Assembly (NCBI GenBank): GCA_027596035.1
Contig: JADGJA010000050.1
Span: 1 to 55,955, forward strand
Direction of reading: 5' to 3'
DNA length: 55,955 bases
Origin: Thoreauomyces humboldtii
Lineage: Eukaryota > Chytridiomycota > Chytridiomycetes > Spizellomycetales > Powellomycetaceae
The position numbers and the translations under genes are program-made. Each line of letters begins with the position of its first letter. Position 1 is the stretch's first letter. Positions 10,652-20,600 of this stretch are shown one piece after another. Below the pieces are notes generated by a model that was not told the DNA's origin, searched no databases, and saw only the letters and a list, made by a program, of their open reading frames with translations.

Positions 10652-12857
10652 CTACTCGAGATTCGTTGGAGGCTCTTCTGCAAGGTCAAGTACTTCCCAC
10701 ACAACCACCTCGCGTTCTTTGCCTTTGAACATCCTTCCGCCGACCTCTTCTCCGGTAAAGCGACCTTCGACGGCCTCCCATGTGCTCTGGGATACGAGCA
10801 CCTGATTCGAGGCCGCCATCGAGCAGATCCGCGAGGACGTGTTGACCGTATCCCCGATGCAGGTGTATTCGAGACGCTGCGAAGATCCGATGAAGCCCGT
10901 GAGAAGCTCGCCTAGATTCACAACGAGTGTAAGTGCCCTGTTCAAAGGTTTCGAGATCAGCACCTGCCCTCGCACCTGTATTGAGACCTATCCCGACGGA
11001 GATCGGAGCCTTCTTCAATTTCGCACGCTCGCTGTTCATGTCGTCTATGGCTTCCTTGAACTCCAACGCTGCGCATACAGCCCGATATTCGGCATCCGGC
11101 CCCTCGTCCGCCAGAGTTCCAAAGGCAGCCATCAGGGCATCTCCGATGTACTTGTCGACAATTCCAGAGTATTTGAAGACAATGTTCACAAGCTGCAAAG
11201 TACACCCGGTCAGAAGATGGTGAAGAGATCAGAGTCGAACTTCAGAAGCGACGTACCCTCTCAAAGTAATCGTTGAGCAGTGAGACGACTTCTGAAGGCG
11301 TAGACTTTTCCGACATTTGCGTGAATCCTCGGATGTCGGCGAACAGGATGGTTCCGACGACCTCGCGTCCGCCCTGTCGTATCCCGTCCACGCCCTTCGC
11401 ATTAGTCATCTTGCTAACGACATGAGGCGGCAAGAACCGGGAAAGGTTCTCCTGCAGTTTCGCCTTTGTCTGAATCTCCTTGATCAGATTGGTGTTCTCT
11501 ATCGCCAGCGCAGTCTGTGTCGAGATCGTAAGAACTAAAGAGACATCCTTTTTCGAAAATGCATTGATGCGATCCCTCGAATCGAGATGGAGGATCCCGT
11601 GAACTTTGTTGTGCGAGATGAGTGGAACGCAGAGAATCGATCGAAGCTGCCCGATCTTGATGCTAGCCTTCTTGGACAGCATAGGGTCCTCCGAAGCGTC
11701 TGAGGTGATGAGACACTTGCGACTGTGAAAGACCTTGCGCAAAATCGTGGAAGAGAGACAGATCTCTTTCCCCTCGTATCCCTTGCCCTCGCGCACTTTC
11801 ACGTAATGAACGCCAAGCATCGTCGTCTCTTCGTCCCACAATAATACGACCGCCCGATCAATCGGTAAGATTTCGAACATCAACTCGCACGATTTCGACA
11901 AGGCCGACGTGACGTTCTGAGAGAACACTTTGGATAGCTCGTAGGCCAGGCGAAGCTTTTCGTAATCTTCCCGCAAAGTGTTCATGTCGGTCACATCATC
12001 TCCGCGCGGAAACTGGTTGGAAGTGAGGTCCGCGGTGGCTGGAACTTCCGCCTGAATTGTCATCGAATCGTCGTATTTTTGGTCCGATGGCAGGATTGTG
12101 ACGAGCTTCGTAAACCGGTACTCGTCCTCCGTAAGCGAATGCGATGGCCGCCGGCCGCGGCCGCCAATCGCAGTGCCAGCAGAAAGTAAGGGAGAGGCAG
12201 GTGACAGAGGCGAGTTGAGGTCTGTCGATATCGTCTTTCGTGGAATGCCGTCATGAAACTGCAGCACAAACGTGCCAATCTCAATCTTGTCACCCTCGCG
12301 CAACAGATGCGGCGAACTCTGAGGTATCAACTTGTCGTTGACTTTGATTCCATTCGAAGAGTTCCGATCTCGAAGATACGAGCCCTGTTCACCTTTGATC
12401 ACGATGGCGTGGTATTTGCTGATTTTCGCACAAGGGAGTGCGATATGGTTGTCGTCCTTTCTCCCGATCGTGGTCTCTTCTCTGACCTGCAGGACAAGCC
12501 AATGTAAGCTTCCATACATCGCCTTCCCCGATTCGCACGATCCCACAGATTACGAGGACTTACCAGAGGAAAATCCGTCTTACCCCCAAACTTCGTCGTG
12601 TAGACCAGACGCGCGGTGTTATCTGTGACGAAGCTTCGACGCGGAGTGGTGTGAACTATAAGGCGCTCGAGGGTCGAGGCCGTCCTTTCGAGCGTCCGGT
12701 CCCAACCGTTCAGCCTGGCCGCAGAGTTCTTTGCCGTTCCAGCGGTCGTGAACGACGTCATTTCACTCGTCTCGGACTCTGCAGAAGTCCTCCGCCTTCC
12801 ACCCGTCAGCGCAGCGTACGTATCCAAGTACTGGTCGCTCTCGTACGGCGAGTCCAT
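10652..12857 (-). CDS. FHA-GAF-class III adenylate cyclase
   Basis: Predicted soluble adenylate cyclase. Exons 12564..12857, 11257..12486, 10976..11192 and 10652..10911 give 666 residues. An FHA domain (about 80-180) shows TIGRKDDNHIAL, a SKYHA phosphothreonine-binding strand and RNSSNG. A GAF domain (about 278-430) contains RSILCVPLI and HGILHLDS. After a helix ending RFLPPHVVSKM comes the cyclase domain (about 470-650). Metal aspartates are in FADIRGF (about D482) and YIGDALMAAFG (about D526). The purine-selecting pair is Lys (VDKY, about 522) and Thr (EYTCIG, about 597). The Asn/Arg catalytic pair is in DTVNTSSR. Lys/Thr is the class IIIb pattern of cyanobacterial CyaC and animal soluble cyclase. 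No membrane span is seen. This layout is common in bacteria and unlike fungal Cyr1 (LRR-PP2C-cyclase). Confidence 0.92.
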
Positions 12858-13273
12858 TTCTTTGAGGCGGCGAGGAGCAGGAGCTCGCGATTGAGATGTC
12901 TGGATACGATGGTAAACTGTTGGTTGTTCCCGACGTTTGAAGAAAATCCCAAGAACTAGACGTGTGTTCTTGCCTGGAGCAAAAGTGGTATGAAGGGAAG
13001 CTGTTGTGCTAGTCCTTGGTCCTTGCCGATGCTAGCGAGGTGTAAGGAAATGTTCTAAGATTGCAAACGACGACGACGAGGGAAAGGCGAGACGAGGCGA
13101 AATGAGGAGGCGGGCAGGCAACCGTTTCACATGTCCCCCCACTTGGACTTGGGCAAAGCCCGCGCTGTCGGATGTTCATGGCTGTGTGACGACAGGACCG
13201 CGAGCTCGTATGCTGCCTATTGGAGCTCCTACGTCGCCCATACGCTGATCCGTTATTGATCTACATGTATCTA
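12858..13273. other. Intergenic, upstream of the cyclase gene
   Basis: This is the 5' flank of the cyclase and the 3' flank of the hydrolase. It includes a short purine-rich run near 13070-13115. I see no frame, RNA gene or repeat. Confidence 0.5.
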
Positions 13274-14296
13274 TTAGAGGTGAGAGGTTCCAACGGTGGG
13301 AGACAACGCCCAGTCCAGACCCTCCTTTAACCATTCAAATTCTCCCCACTGCCCATTCGCTAACGCGGCCCGGTCTTCGTCCTGAAGATCGTTGTCGAAA
13401 AAGTGCTCCCCAGACTTTTCTACATAACGAACTTTGGCCCCCAGCTTGTCCAGTCGCCGTACCAGTCTGTGGGAGTCCTGCACTGGTACCACGGTATCAT
13501 CTTTTCCAGCAAACACGAACCATTTTTGGCCGGCATGAGCCTTGGCATGGCCGGTCGCCGCGCACTGATCGATCAGGCGCAACGGGGAAAACTCCTCCGG
13601 CCTTCCCAGGTACCGACGCAGTCTTCCTTGCTGGAGCATGCCCACGGCCAGTTCCAACGCCTCCATCCCCTCGCGCTCCGTCACGACGTGACCAGGCTTC
13701 ATCGCCGCTAGGTGAGCGTCCACTGGTCCTCGGGGCGCGGGCGGCATACCAAAGTATCCGACGGTGGTCTTGGGAACCGTGTAATGCGGTGACTCGATGT
13801 CGATCATCGGGTATCCCGCGACAACCGACGTGAGCGGGTGAGCGATGCCGAGGTGTGCCGCCAGAAACCCACCGGCAGATGCTCCCGTGACAACCACATT
13901 GTTCAGGTCCAGTCGTAAATGCGGGAAGAGCTTCGGGAGAGTGGATTGGACCCAATCCCAGCCCGTCGAAACGTCAGCGAGGACGTCTGCACCTCGCGAT
14001 TCGGGAAGCAAGCGATAATCGAAGGAAAGCGTGACGGTGCGTGCAAGGGCTGTGTATGGAACCAGCCAGCGAGGACACGCTGGGCTCAGAAAGGAACGCC
14101 CAGATGTAATCAAGGCACCGCCGTGAAAGTTGCAGATGATTTTGGTTAGGGGAGGCGCGAAGGCATTCGGGATGGCCAGATCTCTGAGCAGCACGAGGTC
14201 GACGAGTAGCGGAACGTCACCGTTCACAGTTCCATACCGATGAGTCTGGGAAAGCAGGTTTTCTGGTAGTGACAGCGAGGGCGGGGCTGGCTCCAT
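13274..14296 (-). CDS. Alpha/beta hydrolase, hormone-sensitive-lipase-like esterase
   Basis: Carboxylesterase or lipase of the alpha/beta hydrolase 3 group. Single exon, 340 residues from the ATG at 14296; an in-frame ATG at 14416 would add 40 residues of low-complexity leader. The oxyanion-hole motif is NFHGGA (about residue 58), and the nucleophile elbow is TGASAGG with Ser near 140. An acid residue in AGKDDTVVPV and a His in SGEHFF, both near the end, complete the triad in the expected order. DYRLLPES before the elbow is typical of the group. There is no signal peptide, so it is probably cytosolic. The substrate is unknown. Confidence 0.82.
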   Translation of the reverse strand: MEPAPPSLSLPENLLSQTHRYGTVNGDVPLLVDLVLLRDLAIPNAFAPPLTKIICNFHGGALITSGRSFLSPACPRWLVPYTALARTVTLSFDYRLLPESRGADVLADVSTGWDWVQSTLPKLFPHLRLDLNNVVVTGASAGGFLAAHLGIAHPLTSVVAGYPMIDIESPHYTVPKTTVGYFGMPPAPRGPVDAHLAAMKPGHVVTEREGMEALELAVGMLQQGRLRRYLGRPEEFSPLRLIDQCAATGHAKAHAGQKWFVFAGKDDTVVPVQDSHRLVRRLDKLGAKVRYVEKSGEHFFDNDLQDEDRAALANGQWGEFEWLKEGLDWALSPTVGTSHL

Positions 14297-14721
14297 TGCG
14301 GGTGGAGCGAGATGTTGAATGCAGATGTGTGCCGAAAGGGTCTTTGCCGCAGCCGCTCGACCCAATTGGCGACCCAATTGGCATTTTTCAAAGAAAATGG
14401 ACTGGCCAACCGCCATAAATTGCAGAAATGGACGGCCAAGTACCGAAATTGTCAAAAATGGACGCTACCAGCCTGCCGGCCTGCCGGGTCTATCGAGTGG
14501 CCCTGGAGCTTGGTGCCAAAACTGTCCAATTTGCGCTGTCAAATATATCACATGACAATATCCAGAGACTCCAGAGAGTCGGAGCTGTCCGAAATCTCGA
14601 AGGTCCGTCCCGCCGCTTTTGAGAGTGATTTCGAGCTTTCCTCCTCCCAATCCCCCAAAAACAACGTCAAAACTGGCCAGATGCCTTGTTGCTTGGACGT
14701 GGTCAAGAAACGTAGTCATGT
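14297..14721. other. Intergenic with small local repeats
   Basis: Gap between the hydrolase start and the stop of the next gene on the same strand. It contains a perfect 12-base tandem duplication and three nearby copies of an AAATGGAC word (about 14394, 14427 and 14454). No gene is evident. Confidence 0.45.
14359..14382. repeat. Tandem duplication of a 12-base unit
   Basis: The unit GACCCAATTGGC occurs twice in direct succession. Each copy holds the palindrome CCAATTGG. It sits just upstream of the hydrolase ATG (14296), where a CCAAT-type factor could act, but that is only a guess. Confidence 0.7.
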
Positions 14722-15998
14722 TTAAGGATCGGTGTTCTCCTGAATCACGAGGGCGCCCAAAACCCTCCGTCCCTTCTCCACATTACGGATGACCAGAATG
14801 TCGACCAGGCAACCCTCCCATTCGTCCTCCAGGGACTCCATCGCGCAAACATCGCGAATCTGCAGATGGAGCCAATGAACGTATCTCGCATCCAAGAAGG
14901 CGAAGTGGGTCTTCCGGACCTCGTCCGGGTGGCATTCTGGAACGGCTTCGTACTCTTGCCGACGGAAGCCCGGGCCGCAAGATAGGCGGTGCAGTTCCAT
15001 TACAAGATTAGCCGTCACGTCAGCGTTAGTGTCATCTAGGTGGTGAGAGGTGACAACTTTGTACTGGCTGCGGAGGGTGTTATTTGGGGTCTGAGCAATG
15101 CCGACTCGGCTGAGCACAGCATCCATTTCGTTGGGAGAAAAAGTGTCTATGGTATCGTCGAGCGCGGCTATCGGAGCAAGAATGAGAGGGCATCTGAACC
15201 CCGTCATGTCAATGATGCGTCCCCATGTGCTGCATGGCTGATTGGGTTGAGTGGGAGGATCGTAAGTCAACGCCTTCAAGTGGTTTGACAGCAGATCCAG
15301 CTCCGTATCAAGAGTTTCCCAAAAGCGGCCGGCGGAGAGATCGTCATATGAGGTTGGATAGTCGGTGCTTGCGAGTTGCTGGGCCGAGACAGATGCCTGC
15401 AAATCCGACAGAAATCCAAACTCCGACATCAAGTGCAGGATGTTCAAGCTATTCCAGATACGGTATGGCCCAAAGTCGATGGCGTCTAGCTTCTGCAACA
15501 GCAAGAGGGCATTAGGTTCTGAGCGGGGCGCAAACAAGTGAACGGAGATGAAAGCACCTCTAAAAGTCTAACACCACCGTAGAGGTAAGTCATGACTGGA
15601 AACGTCAGTGTGTCGAGAGATGTGAAGTCTCGATCAAAGACGCGAGCTCTTGCAGCGGCAATGGCGGATGCGGGCATGGCAAAGAATGTTGCGAATGGAC
15701 CCCTGGGGAAGTTGGGCGGAAGAATGTGTTCGCCGGTAGTAGAGGTAATAAAGTCCTGTCGGTTGGACCGCGGCTTCCAAGCAAGCTTGGGCTGATCTAG
15801 CTCAGATCCTGCAGTGGGAAGGCGATGAAACCGATTTTGAACTTCACCATGATAGCTTCCTGAGAAGATAGAAGGGAACCTCTTTTTTGTACCGGTATAG
15901 TACTGGAGACTCTCTACAGTGCCACTCGGGTTCTTTGCCGTACGGTTTGAGAATGAGGAACTGTCTAGCGTGGCATCGTTCCCGCGTTCGCGGCACAT
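14722..15998 (-). CDS. Unrecognised fungal protein
   Basis: Two exons, 15575..15998 and 14722..15518, give 406 residues in this model. The 56-base intron joins YLYGG to EPNALLLLQKLDAI in phase. I do not recognise the family. The first 100 residues are polar and low in hydrophobics. The remainder looks like a compact helical domain with hydrophobic patches (FATFFAMP, TFPVMTYLYGG, RIWNSLNILHLM, CPLILAPIAAL) and a C-terminal part with WLHLQIRDVCAME. No signal peptide or membrane span is clear. The 5' end is uncertain: an ATG near 16040 with a GTATGT donor could add one or more upstream exons. It could be a MYND-associated or other fungus-specific family, but I see no zinc-finger cysteines in the modelled part. 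Confidence 0.55.
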
Positions 15999-16877
15999 AC
16001 CTTCTCGTACCGCCCGTCTGTCGCAGCCGCAGACCGAGACATTCTATACGCAAATATCACATGGGATGACTCACCAGTGCAGAGAGCATGCAGGGTCTAC
16101 AGTGCAACCGCATGCTGTTGCCTTTTGGGAGGCGCCAGTTTCTCCTACTCTAGTTCTTAAACCCCTCAATGTTGCCATGTTCGCGGCCAGGTTCGTGCCC
16201 ACTACGTAGTGGTGGTCGCTCGCACCTTGGAGGATATCTACGCTGACACCGTAACCTTGAGAAGGGACGGAGGGTTTTGGGAGCCCTTGTAATTCAAGAG
16301 AACACCGATCCTGAAACATGACCGCGCTTCTTGACCACCGAAGAATCGAATGTGCCCGCTCGAAGCCAACCCAATAAGCCTAAGCTGTAAAGATAACCTC
16401 TTTAGCTAATTGGCAATACTACCATATAGTTACAATAGACTAAGCTGGTATAATTAAAAGTATCACTAACATTTCATTTATTTTTTGACCTCTGACTCTC
16501 TCTCTATTCATATTGTCACCCTGATACGTTCGTGACACCTAACAAGGGTGGATGGGTCCTACACCCCTACACCCCTAGGACCTGGAAGGTACGTAACTAG
16601 TTACCTAATGTAATACTTAATTGCAGTGGCTCTTATTCTAAATGATGATACATCCTGTGGCCCAACCATCTAGTTGTCGATCATCTTGTCACTTGCATAA
16701 AGGCCCAGAAGTCAAGTGCACGGCGGGTATAGGTAGGAGTTGCAGCCCGTTGCAGCGGGTTGCAGCAGTCCTTCGGTTACTGTCGAACATCCCACAAGCA
16801 GATTGGCAATCCTCAAAAACCACCCGATTCCCCAACATCGTTGCAGCATTGTAGCTTCACTACACGATCGACACGGA
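15999..16877. other. Intergenic gap with AT-rich core
   Basis: Long gap between two divergent genes. Positions about 16375-16480 are markedly AT-rich compared with the GC-moderate surroundings. A perfect 12-base palindrome GTAACTAGTTAC lies at about 16592-16603. A GTTGCAGCCCGTTGCAGCGGGTTGCAG triplication lies near 16738-16765. No open frame with family similarity, terminal repeats or RNA gene was found. Confidence 0.45.
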
Positions 16878-17507
16878 ATGCTCCGCACAGTAGTTCCCCG
16901 ACTCTCCGTGGGCCTCTCAGGCCTTCGCCCACCATCCACGTCCCCGTTCGCCCTTGGTGTTCCTTCCAACATTCCTTTCACCTGTCTCACCAACGCCAAC
17001 CCAACCACCTCCCTCCAAGTCCGCTGGGCAACGAAAAAGTCTGGCGGTTCCACGAAGAACGGTCGAACATCGCAACCAAAGTACCTCGGCTTCAAGGCCC
17101 TGCACAGCGCAAAGGTCGAACCGGGAAACATCATCATCCGTCAACGCGGCACCGAGTGGGCTCCCGGTCACAATGTCGGCATGGGCCGAGATCACACCCT
17201 GTTCGCCCTCATACCCGGTCGTGTGGTCCTCCACTACGACCTCAAACGGCAGAAGCGTTTCGTGTCGGTGGACGATGGAAGCCTTCCCCCTCTTCCCACT
17301 AGGCCTCAGATGAAGAGGCGGTTGGCAGACAGTCTGGATCTGGAAAAGTACCTGGCCATGGACGGGGAGGGGAGGCTCGCATACGTGCAGCAGCAGATCC
17401 AGGACATTGCTAGGCAGGACAAGGTCGAACAGACGATGGACCTGGGAGCCAGTCTCATGAAGAAGGGCAGGCGAAAGTTTGACCTTGTCGACTTAACGTT
17501 GCTTTGA
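16878..17507 (+). CDS. MRPL27: Mitochondrial large-subunit ribosomal protein bL27m
   Basis: Component of the mitochondrial 50S-like subunit. Single exon, 209 residues from the ATG at 16878. Residues 1-52 form a basic, Ser/Thr-rich leader ending near [15 protein letters not shown], where a mature N-terminus of the bL27 type begins. The bL27 core follows: [12 protein letters not shown], then [29 protein letters not shown], which is close to the bacterial pattern. A C-terminal extension of about 85 residues beyond the bacterial length is usual for fungal mitochondrial L27. The upstream in-frame codons start with ATG at 16740 but read as non-conserved leader, so the later start is preferred. Confidence 0.92.
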   Translation: MLRTVVPRLSVGLSGLRPPSTSPFALGVPSNIPFTCLTNANPTTSLQVRWATKKSGGSTKNGRTSQPKYLGFKALHSAKVEPGNIIIRQRGTEWAPGHNVGMGRDHTLFALIPGRVVLHYDLKRQKRFVSVDDGSLPPLPTRPQMKRRLADSLDLEKYLAMDGEGRLAYVQQQIQDIARQDKVEQTMDLGASLMKKGRRKFDLVDLTLL

Positions 17508-17659
17508 GGAGGAGGAAACGAAAAGAGCATGCTAATATATTATATGGGCCATTTACACCCAAGACCACTACCAAAGGCCGCCCGCCTGCGCGAGCATGAG
17601 TGGGCAAACGTATGAGACTGTGACTTAGGCGGATGCGCATCGCGTGAAACGTAACAGAA

Positions 17660-20600
17660 TCAGGGGTCCTGCGCCGCGATGAGCGTCTCTTCCGGATCCA
17701 CGCCGAGTTGCCGGGATAATGTACGAATCACATCTTCGTACTGAACGTTGAGCCGCACGCTCTCATTATGATTCCACTTGAGGTCCTCAAGCTCCTCAAA
17801 GAAAGCTGGATCGAAAGCGGCGAGTTCCTCTGCGGAGTTCATCTCAGTAAGAGGAGGGAAGACGGGCGACGATCCGTATCATACCTTTGAGTTCCGAGGT
17901 TAGAGCCTCGGCATCCTGAAGTTGCCGACGTAGATCGGCAGCATCCTCGACAGGCTTGGGCACTTGTCTGAGGGCGCTTTCTGCGGCGGCAAGTTGATCG
18001 CTCAACTTGGAAGCACGTGTCCGCCACATATCCAGCTGTAGCACCAGATCCCATTAAATTGTACTCTCGCCTACTGTATCAGCGGAGAAGGGTTTTCCTC
18101 ACCTCTTGCTCTAGCTTCCTAGTTTTAGATTGCTTGCCTTTCTCGTCGTCTTTGGGTGCCAACAGGCCCTGAATCATGTTGTCTCGCTCGGTCAATTGCG
18201 CAGTAAGCTCCTTGATTTGGGATACAGTGTCTTCCGGCTCAGTCCTCTCCGCCGCTATATTCAGTCCACTAAGCAGCTTGTCCCGCTCTATCTCGACTTC
18301 CTTCGATCTTGCTACTAGTTTAAGATACTTGTCCTTGTCCGTCCGCATTTGCTTTCGCAGCTTAGCATTCTCTTCTTCAATCTGCTTGGCTTTTCTTTCA
18401 ATGTGCTCAGCTGATCGTCTCTGTTCGGCATGCTCGGCAAGCTCAGTTTTGAGTTTCTTGATCTCATGCACCGCCTCCATGTGCTTGGTTTGCGTCGTTC
18501 CGTTGCGTTTGATACTCTGGGTTTCAAGTCGATATCTCTCGCAGATTCGAGCGATCGTCTCGATGATGCTCAGCAGAACGGCGGGGCTTTGATCCCTCAA
18601 GACGTGCGATGCCGATCGCAGCTTACTGAAGGAGATAGTCTGGCCTGATACAGAAATGGTGTCCTCGTCGGAAACCCGAGCCGTTTCGGCTGCCTCGATC
18701 TCTGCAATGTATTCTTGCATTTCGGTGATTCTCCGTCCGTTTCGCCTCTGCGCGTTCAAAGCTTCATCGCAGGCAGTTTTGAGAGCCAGGCAGGCGCTCT
18801 CGCTTTTCAGTTTCTCGGCTTCCGATGCCTCGTATTTTGCCAAGAGATCTCGCGCCCTCTGATCAAGGGATATGGGATCATCTGCATTGGCTTCCGCGTC
18901 ACCACCTGTATCCTCGCGTGTCTCGACCAGCGATTTGCGCAAGTGGGCATTTATTTCTTCCAATACTACGATGCGGGCTTGCAGCTGTCGCGCCTCCTGT
19001 CGCAACATTCCTTCCTCGTTTGGTGGAGTAGCTTGCTTGCGAGCCTGCTGCAGTTCCTCTTCGAGTGTGAAGATCGTTTTTCGGAGCGCCTCCAGGTCGC
19101 TGGCAAAGTCGCGCTTTTGGTCAGCCAATAGCTGTTCCGCATTGCCTGCAGATACTGTTCGGCCTGAACCGGGGGCCGCCTGCAATTTGTGTTGCAGGCG
19201 GGTTCGCTCGCGTTCCGTTCGGTTAAGAGTGTTGCGCAAGGTAGCGATCGTCCGTTCCGCTTCTTCTGCCTCTTTAGTCTTGTCCGCTAGCTTATCCTTG
19301 AGGCCGTCCAGGCGTCGTTGGTGCTTCTTTTCCAATTCCCATTTGTCTCGAGAAAGGTCCGTGTCCTTAGCTGCCACTTCTCCCCCACTGACTTTCCTGG
19401 CCGAACCCGAAGGCGGGCGCTGCGATACCTTTTTTTCGGTTGCGGAAGCGACCTCCTGTTTGAAACGATTCCTTTCCTCGGTCAATCGCTCGACCTTCAG
19501 CCGCAGGTCCCGCAGTGCGCCTTGAAGCTTGCGCGTCTCGGCGACGTGTGCCTCAATCCGTCGATCCCGCTGGGCTATCTGCTCGTTTGCGAGAGCAGCG
19601 GTCTTTGCGGCTGTCTCGTCGTGGATGCTGGCATCGCTGACGGCCCGAAGCTTCGTCTCCAGATCAGCAATCTTCGTGCGAAGCTCGTGCGTCCGCCGCT
19701 GTACAGTCTGTTCAACGTCCCCCCGCTGATGTTGGTTCTCGATGATCCGTTTGGTGGCGGACTCGGCGGTCTCCACCATTGACGTGCGCAACTCGGTAAT
19801 GACCTGCTTGAGCCTCGCCTGCTTTGCATCGTTCGAATCGAGGTCCTCCTGCAATTTGAGCACGAGATCCAGAGTTTTCTTAGACGGCGGCTCCGCAGCT
19901 CGGACAAGCGCATCCCGAAGCAATTCCTCAACCTCTTCTATTTTTACTGCGAGGGCATCGATTTCTTCCTGCTTGCTAATTAAGTTCTTGCGAAGTCCTT
20001 CCTCGATGTCCTTCAGCTTCGTTTGCCTCCGTTCAGCATCCTGTATGTTCTGGTCCAAACGGACCTGCAAGGACGCAATCTCGGCCTCCTTGGCGCTTAC
20101 GAGTGACATCATTTCCGTGATAGTGGCTGTGTCACCATCTGAAGTCGAGGGGTGAGCGTGATTCGGTGCGGTCATATGAGGAGGTTTCCGCAGTCTCTCT
20201 ACTTCGCGATCGGCAAGATTGTTGATGGTCTCTGTCCGCTCTTGAAGGGCCTGGCTGTACTCACTCTGATGCTGTGCCATATCTTCCCTCAAAGACACGA
20301 GCATCCCGCGGTATTTTTCTACCAGCATATCCTTAGCTGCAAGTTGCCTTTGAAGCGAGTCGATGCTCTCCCTGGCAATCTTGATTGCTGCGGCCTCGCG
20401 CTGTCTGATCTCTGCTCGGTTGTCAACAGGCTCGGCTTCCACTAATGGAAGAGGAGCTGGTGTCTGCTCTACTTGAGGTTTGATAGCAGTGGCGGTAAGT
20501 TCTAGACGTAAGGACGTGATGTCGCCTCGGCTCTTGTCTAGCTGGTCAACGCTTTCTCGATTTTCAACTTCCAAGGTCCGCAACTTTCCTTCCAGAGTAG

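Noticed and set aside
15999..16877. Possible transposon or solo LTR in the AT-rich gap
   Set aside because: No terminal repeats, target-site duplication or transposase/reverse-transcriptase frame could be seen.
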